Of a stretch of DNA of 64,000 nt, positions 11,072-22,009 are shown piece by piece. The notes beneath the pieces were generated by a model that was not told where the DNA came from, ran no database searches, and was given only the letters and a program-made list of their open reading frames with translations. The stretch is taken from assembly GCA_900074885.1 (NCBI GenBank), contig FJUW01000027.1:416535-480534 (forward strand), read 5' to 3'. Source of the stretch: Rhynchosporium graminicola (taxonomy: Eukaryota; Ascomycota; Leotiomycetes; Helotiales; Ploettnerulaceae). A program made the position numbers and the translations under genes. Every line of letters starts with the position of its first letter. Positions within the stretch are counted from its first letter, which is position 1.

Positions 11072-12678
11072 ATGGCGTATAACGACGACGCTGTGCTGGC
11101 GAAGTTGTCCGCTCTCAATGAGACGCAGGAAAGCATTGTGAGTTGCCCTTACCCTCGACCTGGCTCAATCTGCGATTTCTTGCTTCCAGCTCTATCAGCA
11201 CTGCTAACACCTTCGAAGGTCACTGTCGCCCAATGGGTCATGTTCCATAGGTTCGTTCGCAACTGCCTCGCCCCGCTCAACTGTACTGACTCGGCCTTAG
11301 GAGACATGCAGACCGAACGGGCCAGCTCTGGTTGCAGCGTTTGAAGGATTCCGGAAGCAATAAGAGACTTAACCTAATCTATCTCGCAAATGGTACGCAC
11401 ACATACAAATCCTGGGGATGAGATCTGGAGATGAAGGAATGGCTACGTGACAGATATAGAGTTTCATGTTATAGTGTGCATGCTAATCACATTTGGTATT
11501 ATAGAAGTCGCCCAACAGTCCAAAGCTCGCCGCAAGGATGACTTCCTGGTCGCTTTCTCGCCGGTCATCGCCGAAGCAACAGCATGCGCATACAAAGGAG
11601 CCACAAATGAGGTACAACAGAAGCTTCGAAGGGTTGTAGAGGTTTGGAGGTCGAGACAAATCTTCGAGATTCCAATTCAAGAGTCAATTGAGTCTAGAAT
11701 CGATGGTAAATCCGCCCATCTATACGTGTTTCTGAAAGTATACAAACTAATTGGACTCTGCCAGACCTCGACAAGACTCGCTCAAATAACAATAGATCAG
11801 GCGGATCCATCTTCTCAAGCAGCGCAAACTCGGTCCCTAGCGAACTTCAACCCCTCGTCACCCCACAGCAAACAATCTCTAAGCTCGTACTCTCGACTAA
11901 AACCTCGGTCAATGCCGCAAACCAAGACTACACCAAATTGACAGACCCAAACACAGTTGCGCCTACTCCTCCCGTCCATGCCGCTCGTCTGAACGGTCTC
12001 CTCAAAACCCTCGCCAATGCCGAAGGTGCCGTCGCAGAAAGCATCAAGGCCCGTCAGCTGCTGATTGAGGGATTGGAGAAGATCCTGGATACAAACCGCA
12101 GCGTCCTCGCATCGGAAGAAGCACAAATGAGCGAGCTCCAAAACCGTAGAGCGGAGATTGATAACAAAAAACGGGATGTGGAGGAGAGTATCATGCGCGG
12201 CTTCAGTAATAGTAACCCAGCTACACCAGTTGGTGATGGATCACCCGGAGCTCAACATACACCTATGACACCAGGCCAGCATTCTGGGTCCGTTGAGCCT
12301 GATCGTCCTGAGGTCGAAGCCTTGACACCGCCTGGATATCCACAACCGCCTCCCGTAGAGCCCATCCCGGAATACGACCTAAACCAGAACAACAACCAAA
12401 ACAACCAAAACAATCACGGCAACAATGGCCATCATATGCACACCAATGGCCATGGCAACCACAATCTCTACCAGCAAGACTACACATCGCAACAGTCACC
12501 TACGGGAGCACCGGGGTTGGATCTCTTGAGCAGTTTGAGCACGACGTATGCGCGACCGGCAAGTAGTGGGAGTGCTAAGAAGAGGAAGCTGAATGACGAG
12601 TTTCCGGACCTGGGCGGCGAGGATGCGATGGATGGTTTGGACGATGAGGTTGTGGGTATTTTGAATAAGGGGCTTTGA
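11072..12678 (+). CDS. RTT103: Rtt103-type CID protein, Pol II termination factor
   Basis: Five exons: 11072-11137, 11219-11250, 11301-11392, 11505-11705, 11765-12678 (434 aa, close to yeast Rtt103). All joins keep the frame, and introns have GTGAGT/GTTCGT/GTACGC/GTAAAT donors. Residues 1-130 are a CTD-interacting domain: A-K-L-S-A-L-N-E-T-Q-E-S-I, W-V-M-F-H-R-R-H-A-D, L-W-L-Q-R-L-K-D, L-I-Y-L-A-N-E-V-A-Q-Q-S-K, R-R-V-V-E-V-W-R-S-R-Q-I-F. A middle helical region (about 190-260) is likely coiled coil. The C-terminus is Pro/Asn/Gln/His-rich and low in complexity, with a K-K-R-K-L nuclear signal near 407. In yeast this protein binds Ser2-phosphorylated Pol II CTD and works with the Rat1-Rai1 exonuclease in transcription termination in the nucleus. 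The assignment rests on the CID. Confidence 0.9.
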
Positions 12679-13276
12679 CTTTTAGTTGATGACGAGTTGG
12701 AGAAGAGTATACTTGGGGAAATGAAGCGGCTGATGGATGGATGATGGATGATGGATGATGGGATGATGGATGAGAGCGGTTAAGGGAAAACCATAGTTGT
12801 AGGATAGGTGCTGGTGGATTGGTGGGCGTACTTGAGATAGGAGATTCAGGGGTTTCCATATTGAGAATTTGGCATTGCATGGTATGATGGGTATGATGGT
12901 GGGTGTCTAGGCTAGTGTGCCATTTGTAGTTATGATTGGAGCAAAATGAAAGTTGCATCGAAAATACCCAAGGGCGAATGTGTCGTAAGTCTTGATCTCT
13001 TCCTTTTTTTTTTCAAAAATCACATTTGCACGTATCTCATTCCGTCAGTTGCCATGGATTCCCTCGCAGAAATCATAGCAGGGGATCGATGGCAAAGATA
13101 CATTCCGCATTTCAAAAAAACATTCCGTCTCAAAGTCTATTCCATTGTACTTTATACAGCTTCTCACACCCCCTCCCCTCATTATCCTCCCACCTTTAAC
13201 TTCCCTCCCAGCGCATCCTTAGGTATCCCAATCATCCATGCCATTGTCTCCCATCCTAACCTCAACGAGCACGTAT
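12679..13276. other. convergent 3' region
   Basis: Lies between the ends of RTT103 (plus) and the COX7a-like gene (minus). Contains a GGATGAT-type short tandem repeat at 12731-12772, probably in the RTT103 3' UTR, and a T-run near 13005. No gene. Confidence 0.7.
12731..12772. repeat. GGATGAT-type tandem repeat
   Basis: Imperfect copies of TGGATGA about 70 bp after the RTT103 stop codon. Confidence 0.9.
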
Positions 13277-14311
13277 CTAATTCTTTCCGAACCAAGTCTT
13301 GTGTCCCAGGGTAAGTCTGACCATCATGTACATTGATCCTAAGGAGGTTCGTTAGTTTTGCTGTGCATTTAAGGGAGGGGGAAGGAGACGTACCAGCAAG
13401 ACCACCGAAAAGGGCGACGTAGTATGGGTATAGCATCAGCTTGCTCTTAGGAGTCTATTGGAAGTAAATTATTAGCATTGCGCTTGCCAAGTTTCTTGCT
13501 TGCCGATCCTGATCTCTGCTCCTTTTGTAGTAATAGCTTCTCTGTGGTCATCACATCCTCAGAAACCCTCTTTTCCAAATTGATTCATTCATCCATGTTT
13601 CCGTTTCCTTCTTGGTCGTGGCTGAAATTTGAAGGGGATTGACGAGATGCGAACGTACCTGGTTCCATTGACGGACGTGTTGCTTAGCTCCTTGCTGGAA
13701 CATGCGCTGGTAATGCGGAACGCGGTTTTCGCGGTTGACGAAGCTATGGGAAGAAGTTCTGTTAGCTGAATTCCTCTTGAAGATGCACTTGTCTGAGTCC
13801 GAGATCCTAGGCTACGTTAGGGGGTTGGATGGATTCAATTGATATGGCGGTGGGGCGTCCGGAATGCGTCTTGGGTTGAGTTTCTTCATGTGGAGGGAAA
13901 TGGTGCATCGAAATGCTTGACGACTTTGGCGCACCAAAGAATGGTTGGCGATAGCAGTGTAGAGCTTCTGATTCCTGCATGAACATCCGCGAAGTGGCTG
14001 GCGTATGGAACGTTCTGGATGAAGTAGTGTTGAGCGTGTCGCTATCGTCCCCCGCCCCAAAATCCAACTAGAGCTTCCAACTTCGAGGTTCTTGGTCTTC
14101 CAAGCCATCCTAATTGTCCATATCTCGCATATTCCGATCCAGTTCCAGTCTGCAAACAGCCATTGACCCGATCTGCATCTTTTCCCTTGGATCCCGCCAA
14201 ATGAGACCATCCCAAATTCCGCGTCGGCTGGTCGATATCTGCACACCCATTGGTCCGGAAAACCTGGCAGACGCCCAGGACAATAGTGAGAGAGTAAACT
14301 TACCCTGCCAT
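13277..14311 (-). CDS. cytochrome c oxidase subunit 7a-like protein
   Basis: Four exons: 14311-14304 (8 nt coding), 13743-13659, 13454-13394, 13338-13277 (71 aa). Donors are GTAAGT, GTACGT and GTACGT; the 560-bp first intron is unusually long for this window. The N-terminal half is basic and hydrophilic (R-E-N-R-V-P-H-Y-Q-R-M-F-Q-Q-G, then W-N-Q-T-P-K-S-K). One membrane segment spans about residues 37-60 (M-L-Y-P-Y-Y-V-A-L-F-G-G-L-A-G), and the end is L-G-H-K-T-W-F-G-K-N. This layout matches the small fungal COX7a-type subunit of complex IV in the mitochondrial inner membrane. It is divergently arranged with a probable mitochondrial PPR protein 269 bp away. I leave the symbol blank because fungal naming of this subunit varies. 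Confidence 0.83.
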
Positions 14312-14580
14312 TGTGAAGATGCTGGATTCGAGTCGTGGATGAGAAGGGAGAGAATTCTGTTTGTTGATTGGGACTTTTGCCATGTTCAAGCTCAGCATGA
14401 TGATGGAATTTTAGCGTTGATTAGTCAGCGTTCCATTTCGAGGTTGAAGTGAGAACCAAAAGTTGACCGAGATCCACTACATCCCCAGCATTTGACGGTA
14501 AATGCTAAGCAGAGGGATGCAATGGCGATTTTCGATTTGAGACACGCCAATTGGCCTGTGAGGATAAACAGTACGAAAAA
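14312..14580. promoter_or_regulatory. shared divergent promoter region
   Basis: 269 bp between two start codons pointing apart (COX7a-like and PPR-type). Any promoter elements must be packed here, so co-regulation of the two mitochondrial genes is plausible. No specific motif identified. Confidence 0.5.
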
Positions 14581-17277
14581 ATGCGACCTGCGCTGCAGAG
14601 ACTGGTTTCGAGACCTTCCAGTAGAGAGCTGCTGAGGCTACTAGTTGGGCATAACAGAGCTATCGGGTTTTTGGCGCCCGCGGCGTTGGATACGGGGAGC
14701 AGGCAGAAGAGATCAATACGTCTGAGGAAATACTCCGGTGTAGCTGTCGCGCCGAATGAGAGTGATCTGGAAATTCAAGAAGCCGGGAACGAAATCACAG
14801 ATGGCAGTACGAACGCGGACCTTCAGCAACTGTGCTCGAGCAATGCAAGAAAGCACAAACATACTGGCCTCAGAAAGGATATGATATCTACAGCCACTGA
14901 ATGCAGTAAACGCGCTAGCAGAGCAACTGAGCTGGGAACAGTCTCCTCAGCCAACAAAGCTTTAAGTATCTCAAAGCCACCAGGAGCGAGGCTTATGGAG
15001 AGAAAACGCACCCAATGGCAAGAATCGATGTTCAGCCGTACTCGATTAGATTTTGAGTCGGATTTTGATGCCTCCCCCATCGCAAGCCAACCGCGACTTC
15101 TAGATACCCGGCTCGAAAATGACGCTTCACTTTGGATTATGCTTCTTAGCTACAGGAAGCGAATCGATGGAATGCAGGGTGTCAGGTCATTCTGGGAAGC
15201 CATTCAAGAGAGGAATCTTCACTTACCCAGAGAGAAACATCTAGCCGACAAACTTTGGCGGAATTTCCTCGCTCTTGGGTTTAAAGACCTCGATGTTTTG
15301 GAGAGCATCTATCAATATGCAAAGAGAATGAAGGAACAACATGACTTGTCTTGGAGCACGCTATATTCAGACATTGTGGGTCATTTCTTTGAGAGCAACC
15401 AAGGCGGACTCGCGCTGAAATGGCATAATCGATTGAGTAAACTTCAACAGCCCGGTCTCGGCGTATTTTCAGACATGTGTCGACGTGTGATTTCAAAAAA
15501 CGGCGACTTAGGCGTTTTGAAGCAGATTTATAACTTGCAGCCACACCGTAATGTCTATGCTTCGATTGTACCGCTGCTATGCCGGAGTGAACAATACAAT
15601 CTAGCTCTCGAATGGCATACTTTCCTCTACAAGAAAGGCGATACACCAGAAGTAGCCACTGCGGCGCAACCTCTTGTCGCCTACTACTCTATCTACAATC
15701 CGCATATAGCTCGAAAAGTAACTAGCGATCTTGTGGCTGCCAACTCCTCGTTCGCATCTACGCTTACACAAAATCTTGAAGAGCATGCCAAGATCTCCCG
15801 GGAGATGATGAACAACATTCACGGTAAGACATTTGATATACCGGCCAAGAAGTACAGCGATGAGCTTGGTGCCCGTTGGTTTGCTACCACGTGGGTGTCA
15901 TTAGATGTCGCCATCAATGCAATACATGCGCTCGGGATGCAAGAGATAGGGCCGCTTTCCCTTCAAGCCATTGCGCTTCGTGCCCCTGATCCCAAAGCTA
16001 TAGTTGCAAGAATCAAGCAGCTTGAGACACTAGGCATCTCCATCGGCGACTCTCTATTCTCCCGTGCAATAGAGAATTTCGCACGAGACGAGAAGTCCGA
16101 CCTTCTGGCAGCCCTCCTAGACAGCGATGAACACCCCGACGAGTTTCAGAACGTCGAGCTACAAGAATCCCTCCTGGTATCATATGCTCAAACTGCAAAT
16201 TGGACTTTGTATCGCATGACCCTAGCAATCAGAATCCTTGCGAGCCAATATCCCGAAATCAACCGCCGAAATATCGAATTACGAACAGTCGCCTCAATCA
16301 ATCCTAGGTCCAGTATGAACCGCGATCTCGAAAGCATGCTTATGGACGCTGTCCCCATCACCAAGCGGACCATCACTATTCTCCTCGAAAAGACGCTTGG
16401 GCACCGACGTATAGGCCGTCGACCTGTTTCATTGAAACCCGTTGATGGACGGATTGAAAAAAGAGCGCTGAGTGAAGGTATACAGATGATGCAAGCCATT
16501 ATGAAATCTGGGACGCGTGTCAATGTGAGATATTGGCATGAGATTATCAGACGGATAGGCATGCGCGGCGATATGAGTAGCTTACGATCTCTCTGTTCCT
16601 GGCTCGCAAAGGTCTATGGCCCACAGAATCATGATAGTACTGAGGGGTGGTTGGAACGATATCGTGTACCACTTGATGTGAAGACCTCGCATGAATCCCA
16701 TCCGCTGCGGAAAATGTTCCCCGCGAGCTTGCAGAAAGCTATCGTGGAATGGGGATTCATTGCCTCTCAACCTTATCAAGTCCCTCGCCATACCCATCCT
16801 TCTTCCGTCGCAGAACAAACCACCATTCGAACCCTAACAACCGCAAGCAGAGAGTCGCCCGCATCCCTCTCATCCGGAATATCCATCCTCCAAAATCTCA
16901 ACTCGCTCGGTGTGCATATCGATGGCCCCTCTGTCCGGAAAGCGATCTTCAATCGTCTGATCACATATTACGGACCAGGCTACTCCAATCGCCGCTACAA
17001 CAAGGGGAAGATGCGCTCGATCGGGAGTCTGGAAGATGTGGCGAAGGAGATTGACACGGCGCTCGGCGGAGAATACTTCACGAGTGTGGAGTTGAGGGAC
17101 GTTGTAAATAAGATGGCTATTACGAGGTGGGAGAGGAGGGAGAAGAGAGTGAGGAGGAGGGCAGAAAGGAGGCCGGAGTTGAGGGTGAGAGATCCAAGAT
17201 GGAGTTTCCTGCTGCAAAGTAGGAAACCGATGGTGCTGAAACTTGTGGAGAGAGATAGGTTGGAGAAAAGTGAGTGA
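14581..17277 (+). CDS. mitochondrial PPR-type protein
   Basis: A single open frame of 898 codons from the first ATG. The N-terminus (M-R-P-A-L-Q-R-L-V-S-R-P-S-S-R) is Arg/Ser/Leu-rich without acids, as in a mitochondrial presequence. From about residue 200 on it is all-helical with repeated helix pairs such as A-L-K-W-H-N-R-L-S-K-L, L-A-L-E-W-H-T-F-L-Y-K-K-G and M-Q-A-I-M-K-S-G, typical of fungal pentatricopeptide-repeat proteins. The C-terminus is very basic (R-R-E-K-R-V-R-R-R-A-E-R-R). Such proteins usually bind organellar RNA and act in processing or translation of mitochondrial transcripts; the target here is unknown. No introns seen. Confidence 0.75.
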   Translation: MRPALQRLVSRPSSRELLRLLVGHNRAIGFLAPAALDTGSRQKRSIRLRKYSGVAVAPNESDLEIQEAGNEITDGSTNADLQQLCSSNARKHKHTGLRKDMISTATECSKRASRATELGTVSSANKALSISKPPGARLMERKRTQWQESMFSRTRLDFESDFDASPIASQPRLLDTRLENDASLWIMLLSYRKRIDGMQGVRSFWEAIQERNLHLPREKHLADKLWRNFLALGFKDLDVLESIYQYAKRMKEQHDLSWSTLYSDIVGHFFESNQGGLALKWHNRLSKLQQPGLGVFSDMCRRVISKNGDLGVLKQIYNLQPHRNVYASIVPLLCRSEQYNLALEWHTFLYKKGDTPEVATAAQPLVAYYSIYNPHIARKVTSDLVAANSSFASTLTQNLEEHAKISREMMNNIHGKTFDIPAKKYSDELGARWFATTWVSLDVAINAIHALGMQEIGPLSLQAIALRAPDPKAIVARIKQLETLGISIGDSLFSRAIENFARDEKSDLLAALLDSDEHPDEFQNVELQESLLVSYAQTANWTLYRMTLAIRILASQYPEINRRNIELRTVASINPRSSMNRDLESMLMDAVPITKRTITILLEKTLGHRRIGRRPVSLKPVDGRIEKRALSEGIQMMQAIMKSGTRVNVRYWHEIIRRIGMRGDMSSLRSLCSWLAKVYGPQNHDSTEGWLERYRVPLDVKTSHESHPLRKMFPASLQKAIVEWGFIASQPYQVPRHTHPSSVAEQTTIRTLTTASRESPASLSSGISILQNLNSLGVHIDGPSVRKAIFNRLITYYGPGYSNRRYNKGKMRSIGSLEDVAKEIDTALGGEYFTSVELRDVVNKMAITRWERREKRVRRRAERRPELRVRDPRWSFLLQSRKPMVLKLVERDRLEKSE

Positions 17278-18291
17278 TCTGGCTCTGCGTGCATATGTGT
17301 ATGTTGAGGTCGTACCTTTATTTGATGCTTGATACCCTTATTTTGATCCTGGTCTCTTCTCCACGCTGCCGAGATGAGTGTGGCATGTTTATGCGAACTA
17401 GACACTCTCTAAAAATGATACTCAGTCTACCCGACGTTGCTCTGGATAGTTATTGATCACAGTGATCCTTCACCATGCAAAGAGACACAAAAAGTCGCTT
17501 TTACTGATATAATACATGTAACTTGACTACATTCATCTGAATAATTGAGACTCACAGACTCAGAGAACGGCAGGTAATGAAGCATCTGTTTTCGAAAGAG
17601 GCGTTAACAAATTGGAAGACTGAAATACCTTGGCCCTCACTAGATTTATTTTGTTCGGGCCGTTCCAGTACGTTTAATTCTATGACTAGGAGTATGTAAG
17701 CAGCTTCATGAAGCTTAAATGACGAGATGAAATGATATAATGTTGTTACCATAGAAACTTTTGGCCGTCATCTGACTGTGTAGTCATCCTGTAAGCACTT
17801 TGAGAGATGCCTGATTCTTCTTGCATAGGTAGCATAAGGTACCTACCTACCTGGTAGGCTTCAGGCTTCAACCCCACATCTCGTTGAAAACCGCACCCAG
17901 ACTAGGTCAAATGTGAGATGAAAGTCAACAGTGCGCTAGCGCCATATTATGAGAACGTCTTCATTTCTTGATTGCTCACGTCTCCGCACAACCAAGATTC
18001 GGGACTCGATCTGCGGCTTCACAGTCCTTGATCGTTACTAACGTGTGCAACACATCTCAAAGCACCTTCAGACATCTCAGCATACTGCGATATTCTTCTC
18101 CTCGAAATCAAGGATTGAGCAGCAGAATCTCTTCAGCTTCAATGCTCGTCACTCCTCAGCATTCAAAAATAGTATCATCTCTGCAACGCTGCCGCCGAAG
18201 CTCAATTCTTTCAACGAACTGCAACAAATTCAAGACGATCGAACCCAATACATCACACTTCATCCTAACACCGTCTTCACGCAACAGCAAC
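17278..18291. other. intergenic and leader of first LFPP gene
   Basis: No gene. From about 17968 the plus strand is open in frame with the following gene, but the family-like N-terminus (M-S-S-S-S-S) starts only at 18292, so the earlier part is treated as leader. Confidence 0.55.
18198..18215 (+). promoter_or_regulatory. conserved leader block
   Basis: AAGCTCAATTCTTTCAAC, 77 bp before the start codon. Similar blocks lie before two paralogues: AAGCTGGCCTTCCTCAAC at 19382-19399 and AAGCTGAACTTCTTCAAC at 23108-23125. Could be a retained regulatory element or simply shared ancestry of the leader. Confidence 0.45.
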
Positions 18292-18627
18292 ATGTCTTCA
18301 TCCTCCTCGACAGCCATTGTCGGTTCATCTTCCAACCCACCTTCCCTCCCAGCCAATCATCACGATGAAGGAGAATTCTACAGCATCTTCATCGATCTCT
18401 TCCCTCCTCGACCTGTTTTTGATGCCGAGGAATATGCTTCGGACCGTCTGAGGATCTTGGCTAGCAATTTGTTGGCCAGATCTGCAGCTATTGAAGCCGA
18501 GGTCCGTAGCTCGACAGCCGCTGTGGAGAAGTCGTTAGAGAGTCTGAGTGTGCAGACGCGGGTTCATAAATCTCGGGGGAAGGGTTTGGATTTGAAGAAT
18601 CGGTTCTGGAGGAGATTTCGTACTTGA
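18292..18627 (+). CDS. LFPP-motif family protein, copy 1
   Basis: 111 aa. Start chosen by comparison with the copy at 23283: both begin M-S-S-S with a Ser/Ala/Pro-rich stretch leading to the motif. The motif is at residues 29-44 (F-Y-S-I-F-I-D-L-F-P-P-R-P-V-F-D). It is followed by a helical segment (about 48-90: L-R-I-L-A-S-N-L-L-A-R-S-A-A-I) and a basic end (L-K-N-R-F-W-R-R-F-R-T). No signal peptide and no membrane segment. Family and function not recognised. First of five related genes on the same strand. Confidence 0.68.
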   Translation: MSSSSSTAIVGSSSNPPSLPANHHDEGEFYSIFIDLFPPRPVFDAEEYASDRLRILASNLLARSAAIEAEVRSSTAAVEKSLESLSVQTRVHKSRGKGLDLKNRFWRRFRT

Positions 18628-19577
18628 TCCATGTTTAAGTGATACGTGTCTGAGCGTGGAAGGAGGAATGGGAGGCTTGGTGCGGGTGTGGTGAGCTCGT
18701 GGTCGAGTGAGGGAAGTTGGAGATTGAGTTCTAATTGTGGACCTTAAGTGTGATTACATAGAGGGTTTCACGAAGCTCATGTGTAGACGAAACTGGTAAG
18801 GGATGAATTCGAAGTATGAGGCTCGGGCAAGAATCTTCCTCGGAAGAAACACACATGAAGCCTCCTACAAAACACTACTCTACCAATCTTGTCATTTGTG
18901 CTTTTTCGGTGATAACTAGGCTTCCTTGACATGTCTACCTTCTTGTAGCATATCTAAAGCCAAAGCTACTCCAGCTATCTCATAGGTATCTGAAGTGACC
19001 ACTTTCTTTCGCATTCCAATGGCGTCCTGACATATTTCGCGCACTACTCGCTGTGAGGAGTGCGCCTAAAAGAGCGGTGTTGAGATCTTAATACAAAGGT
19101 TCCGACATCTACCCTAGTGGCCTGGTAGTTGTGCTTTTACACTGTTAGTATAGTTGTCAATCTCAACTCGCTTGCAATCTGTATTGGGACTAGCGTAAGT
19201 GTTGGCCGATGTCAACAACGCAGTCACGCCATCTGCGCCGAATTGTAGATTCGTGGACCTCCTCCACATCTGCCAAGACGGATACTCGACCCACAATCTA
19301 TCCAATTCTTCATCCATCATCAGCGTCTGAAACACACCTCGACACATTGTGGTATCTCGCCTTCCACAATTAAAGCTGTAGAAGCTGGCCTTCCTCAACC
19401 TCACATCCTCCTCACCTACCGACCCCCACACCAGCCCCATCACTATCTACCTCTACCATTGTCACCTGAAAAGACATTACTTCATCGATCGCCAGATTTT
19501 CTCGGCGTAAGGATCGAGACTACGAATCTGCTATCCCACACAGCTGCTTCCCAGCCTCACCTCCCAGGCGCAGCAGA
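18628..19577. other. intergenic with conserved leader of copy 2
   Basis: No gene. At 19187-19225 and 19360-19415 the sequence resembles that upstream of the copies at 22010 and 23283 (see findings). An open minus-strand frame at 19114-19443 is the shadow of this conserved leader. Confidence 0.6.
19360..19415 (+). promoter_or_regulatory. conserved leader block of copy 2
   Basis: About 55 bp alignable by eye to 23089-23143: both run CTTC-CACAATTAA, then AAGCTG..CTTC.TCAACCTC, then TC.TC.TCACC. It lies some 165-220 bp before the start codon in each gene. Confidence 0.5.
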
Positions 19578-20030
19578 ATGGCACTCCCTAGTGCGGCTGA
19601 AATGACGGAGCTCATGGCTGTTTGGAAAAAGATGAAAGACTCGTCCCCTATGGTTCTTGTAATGAAGTGGATGGCAGTAATGGTGAAGCATTTGCTTCCT
19701 CTTCAACCAGTCGAACCACCCATCAAGCGAGGTTTCCACAGCGTCTTCATCGAGCTATTCCCACCCCAAGCTACTTTCGACACCAAGGTACCATCGATGA
19801 ATAGTGATGCAGGACTTGCCAGAGATCCGTTTTTAGCTTTCTTGATTGGAGTCGAAAGGCTTCAGGAGCATATTTCCCTTGGTCAGACTCTGGAACAGAC
19901 TCAACTTATGGTTATGTCCCAGGCAAGCCCAAATGGCTCATACTTGGACGTTCTAAAAGCGCTTAGCTGGGTATATGCTGTTGCAGCGCATGATGCTTTT
20001 GCTGAGGATGAAAAAAATGGGATGCACTAG
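19578..20030 (+). CDS. LFPP-motif family protein, copy 2
   Basis: 150 aa, no intron. The N-terminus is Met-rich and hydrophobic (M-V-L-V-M-K-W-M-A-V-M-V). The motif at residues 53-68 reads F-H-S-V-F-I-E-L-F-P-P-Q-A-T-F-D, followed by V-P-S. Downstream it aligns with copy 3: A-G-L-A-R-D-P with A-G-A-I-R-D-P, G-Q-T-L-E-Q-T-Q with G-Q-N-L-E-E-T-Q, and A-H-D-A-F-A-E-D with A-H-A-A-Y-A-E-D. The two are therefore full-length paralogues. Function unknown. Confidence 0.7.
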   Translation: MALPSAAEMTELMAVWKKMKDSSPMVLVMKWMAVMVKHLLPLQPVEPPIKRGFHSVFIELFPPQATFDTKVPSMNSDAGLARDPFLAFLIGVERLQEHISLGQTLEQTQLMVMSQASPNGSYLDVLKALSWVYAVAAHDAFAEDEKNGMH

Positions 20031-22009
20031 GTTTGGGATAGGATATGACTTGGCATCAGCTCCACTTGAATGGCGAGCAATCACATGGAGTTCCCTGGGG
20101 CTGGTTTGGGATTCAGTCATGTGGGATTTTCTCTTATGGTCTTGTTTGTACGCGGTGAAAATTTTCAAAGAAAAGCAAATGGGGCTTTCGACTGGTGCTG
20201 ATGAAGATGGGACGTGTGCAATTAGAGACCCATGATACAAAATGCCATGGGCAGCTCCACAGAGGAAGATGCTACATTACAACAGGTTGTGACTAGCAGT
20301 CAGGATAGTGGAATCAGCGATAAGAAAGCACATTGAAGCCGCAATGGAGTTTTTGCCCTCTGATTATATATTTCTAAATGGTCATGTAGTAGGACTGTCC
20401 TCCACAAGGGGCGATAATCATTCACAATATCTGGTAAACGCGAAAACAACACTTGCCCTATGCCACAATATTTCTTCACTCTTTTCTTCGTTTTCTCAAG
20501 TCAAAAAACTCAGAACTCATACCTTCTCGTTCTTGATGAGCGCAACATTTAGCTGCGTGCGAATATCACAGGTGCGGCAGCTGCTGAGCGAACATTGGTC
20601 ATGCGGAAATAATTCAGGCACAACCACTATCCGATATCAAACTCGGGATGCAACATTTGATACGTAAAAAGCCTTCTTTCAAGCCATCCTTCTCCGAATA
20701 TTTACACATCCACAATACTACAGGCATTTGATACTTGATAATCCTTCTGTAGAGGCAATTCTAAGTGCAAAGAGAAGGTGTGAAAAGTAAGCAACATACC
20801 TGTTAGAGTGGATAGTTTGCATTCAGACTTCACATTTCATAGGGCTTTTCCGGAATTATCCAATTAAAAGGATGAGTGTTTTCGCTGGGGGAGGCTCGGA
20901 GAGCGAAGAGCAAGGGGTCAAGAGAAAGAGTCTCCTCATTCCTTCCGATATAGACAGTTGAAGTAAGTAATTCCCTATCGCACTTCGGCTCACTTGTATT
21001 ATATAAAATTAGTACTTTTATTAGCTATATCTTAAAATAGATTTGTATTTAGAAGATAAAATAAGGGTATACCTTAGACAGACTTTATAATAGGCCGATA
21101 AGTATTGTTTTTAGCACTCCAGGGAGTAGCAAGCTCCAGAGAACGAGCATCTAGGCACCTATATTAGAGAACCCTTAGACCTCAAATCGTTCCGTACATA
21201 ATGAAATTTCTTTACAAATCTAACTCTCTCTATATGTTTTATTCACCTACGAAGTAATTTGTGGACATTCTGATAGTCGCCCTTTAACCAATTACCTGCT
21301 TTGTCGGTAAATTAATCTGAACATTGCTATACTTGGCAAATGTTTACACTTTGGGGACGAATACTCGCTGCTTTTAAGTCCCTAGATTTTCTTTTGAACA
21401 CTTCCACTCCGTGAAGCCAAACATATTTGATTTTGGTTCTGCGATCCAGCCGCGTCGGACATGAAGTACTGTTCTCGGTGCCTACATTTGAGTTTAGTGT
21501 TTTTGCACTTTTTCCTTTCGACTCTCTCTAATCTTCAACCCGAATATTATTTATGACAGAAGTAATCGTGAATGTCCTCATTTCCTGTTGTCTCCATATC
21601 CTTCAACTCCAATCTCACCCACATCTCGCTTGGCGGCTGCATCGGGACTAGTGCGAAATTCGGTCCTTCGCCTGAATGTCAACAATGCCAATACGCCAAC
21701 CAGAAGGTTCTCATGCACAAATCAACACCCGAGAAAAAGTTGTTCCAGTCAGGAAGCTTTCTTTTGCGTCTCCATCAACAGCAAATACGTACACCAGAAC
21801 ACAAAGTGATATCGTACTCCTTACAATCGAAGCCATCTGATCGCCGGGGTTCCTCGCCACATTCCAACAAAATCCATGTCCACAGCCTTGCACGCCCAGA
21901 CTGACTGATACTCCAGAATCTTCTGCTAGAGACTCGAATACGACTGCAACTATAAACCTGCTTCCTGCAGCCACTGCACTTCCCCATCTTACCTCCACGC
22001 CTCAGGAAA
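20031..22009. other. intergenic
   Basis: No supported gene. Holds a short AT-rich, TA-dominated insert (20990-21180) and, near 21643-21700, sequence resembling the upstream regions of copies 2 and 4. Confidence 0.55.
20990..21180. repeat. short RIP-like AT-rich insert
   Basis: About 190 bp with the same TA/TTA/TAG-rich composition as the end islands, in otherwise mixed sequence. Probably a decayed transposon fragment. Confidence 0.45.

Noticed and set aside
14321..14345. GATTCGAGTC resembling a tRNA B box
   Set aside because: No matching A box or cloverleaf arms around it; it lies in the leader of the COX7a-like gene.
17968..18291. In-frame 108-codon upstream extension of the first LFPP gene
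   Set aside because: Comparison with the copy at 23283 favours the Met-Ser-Ser-Ser start at 18292; the upstream part aligns with non-coding leader of paralogues.
19114..19443. 109-codon minus-strand frame upstream of copy 2
   Set aside because: It overlaps the conserved leader block on the plus strand and has no other support.
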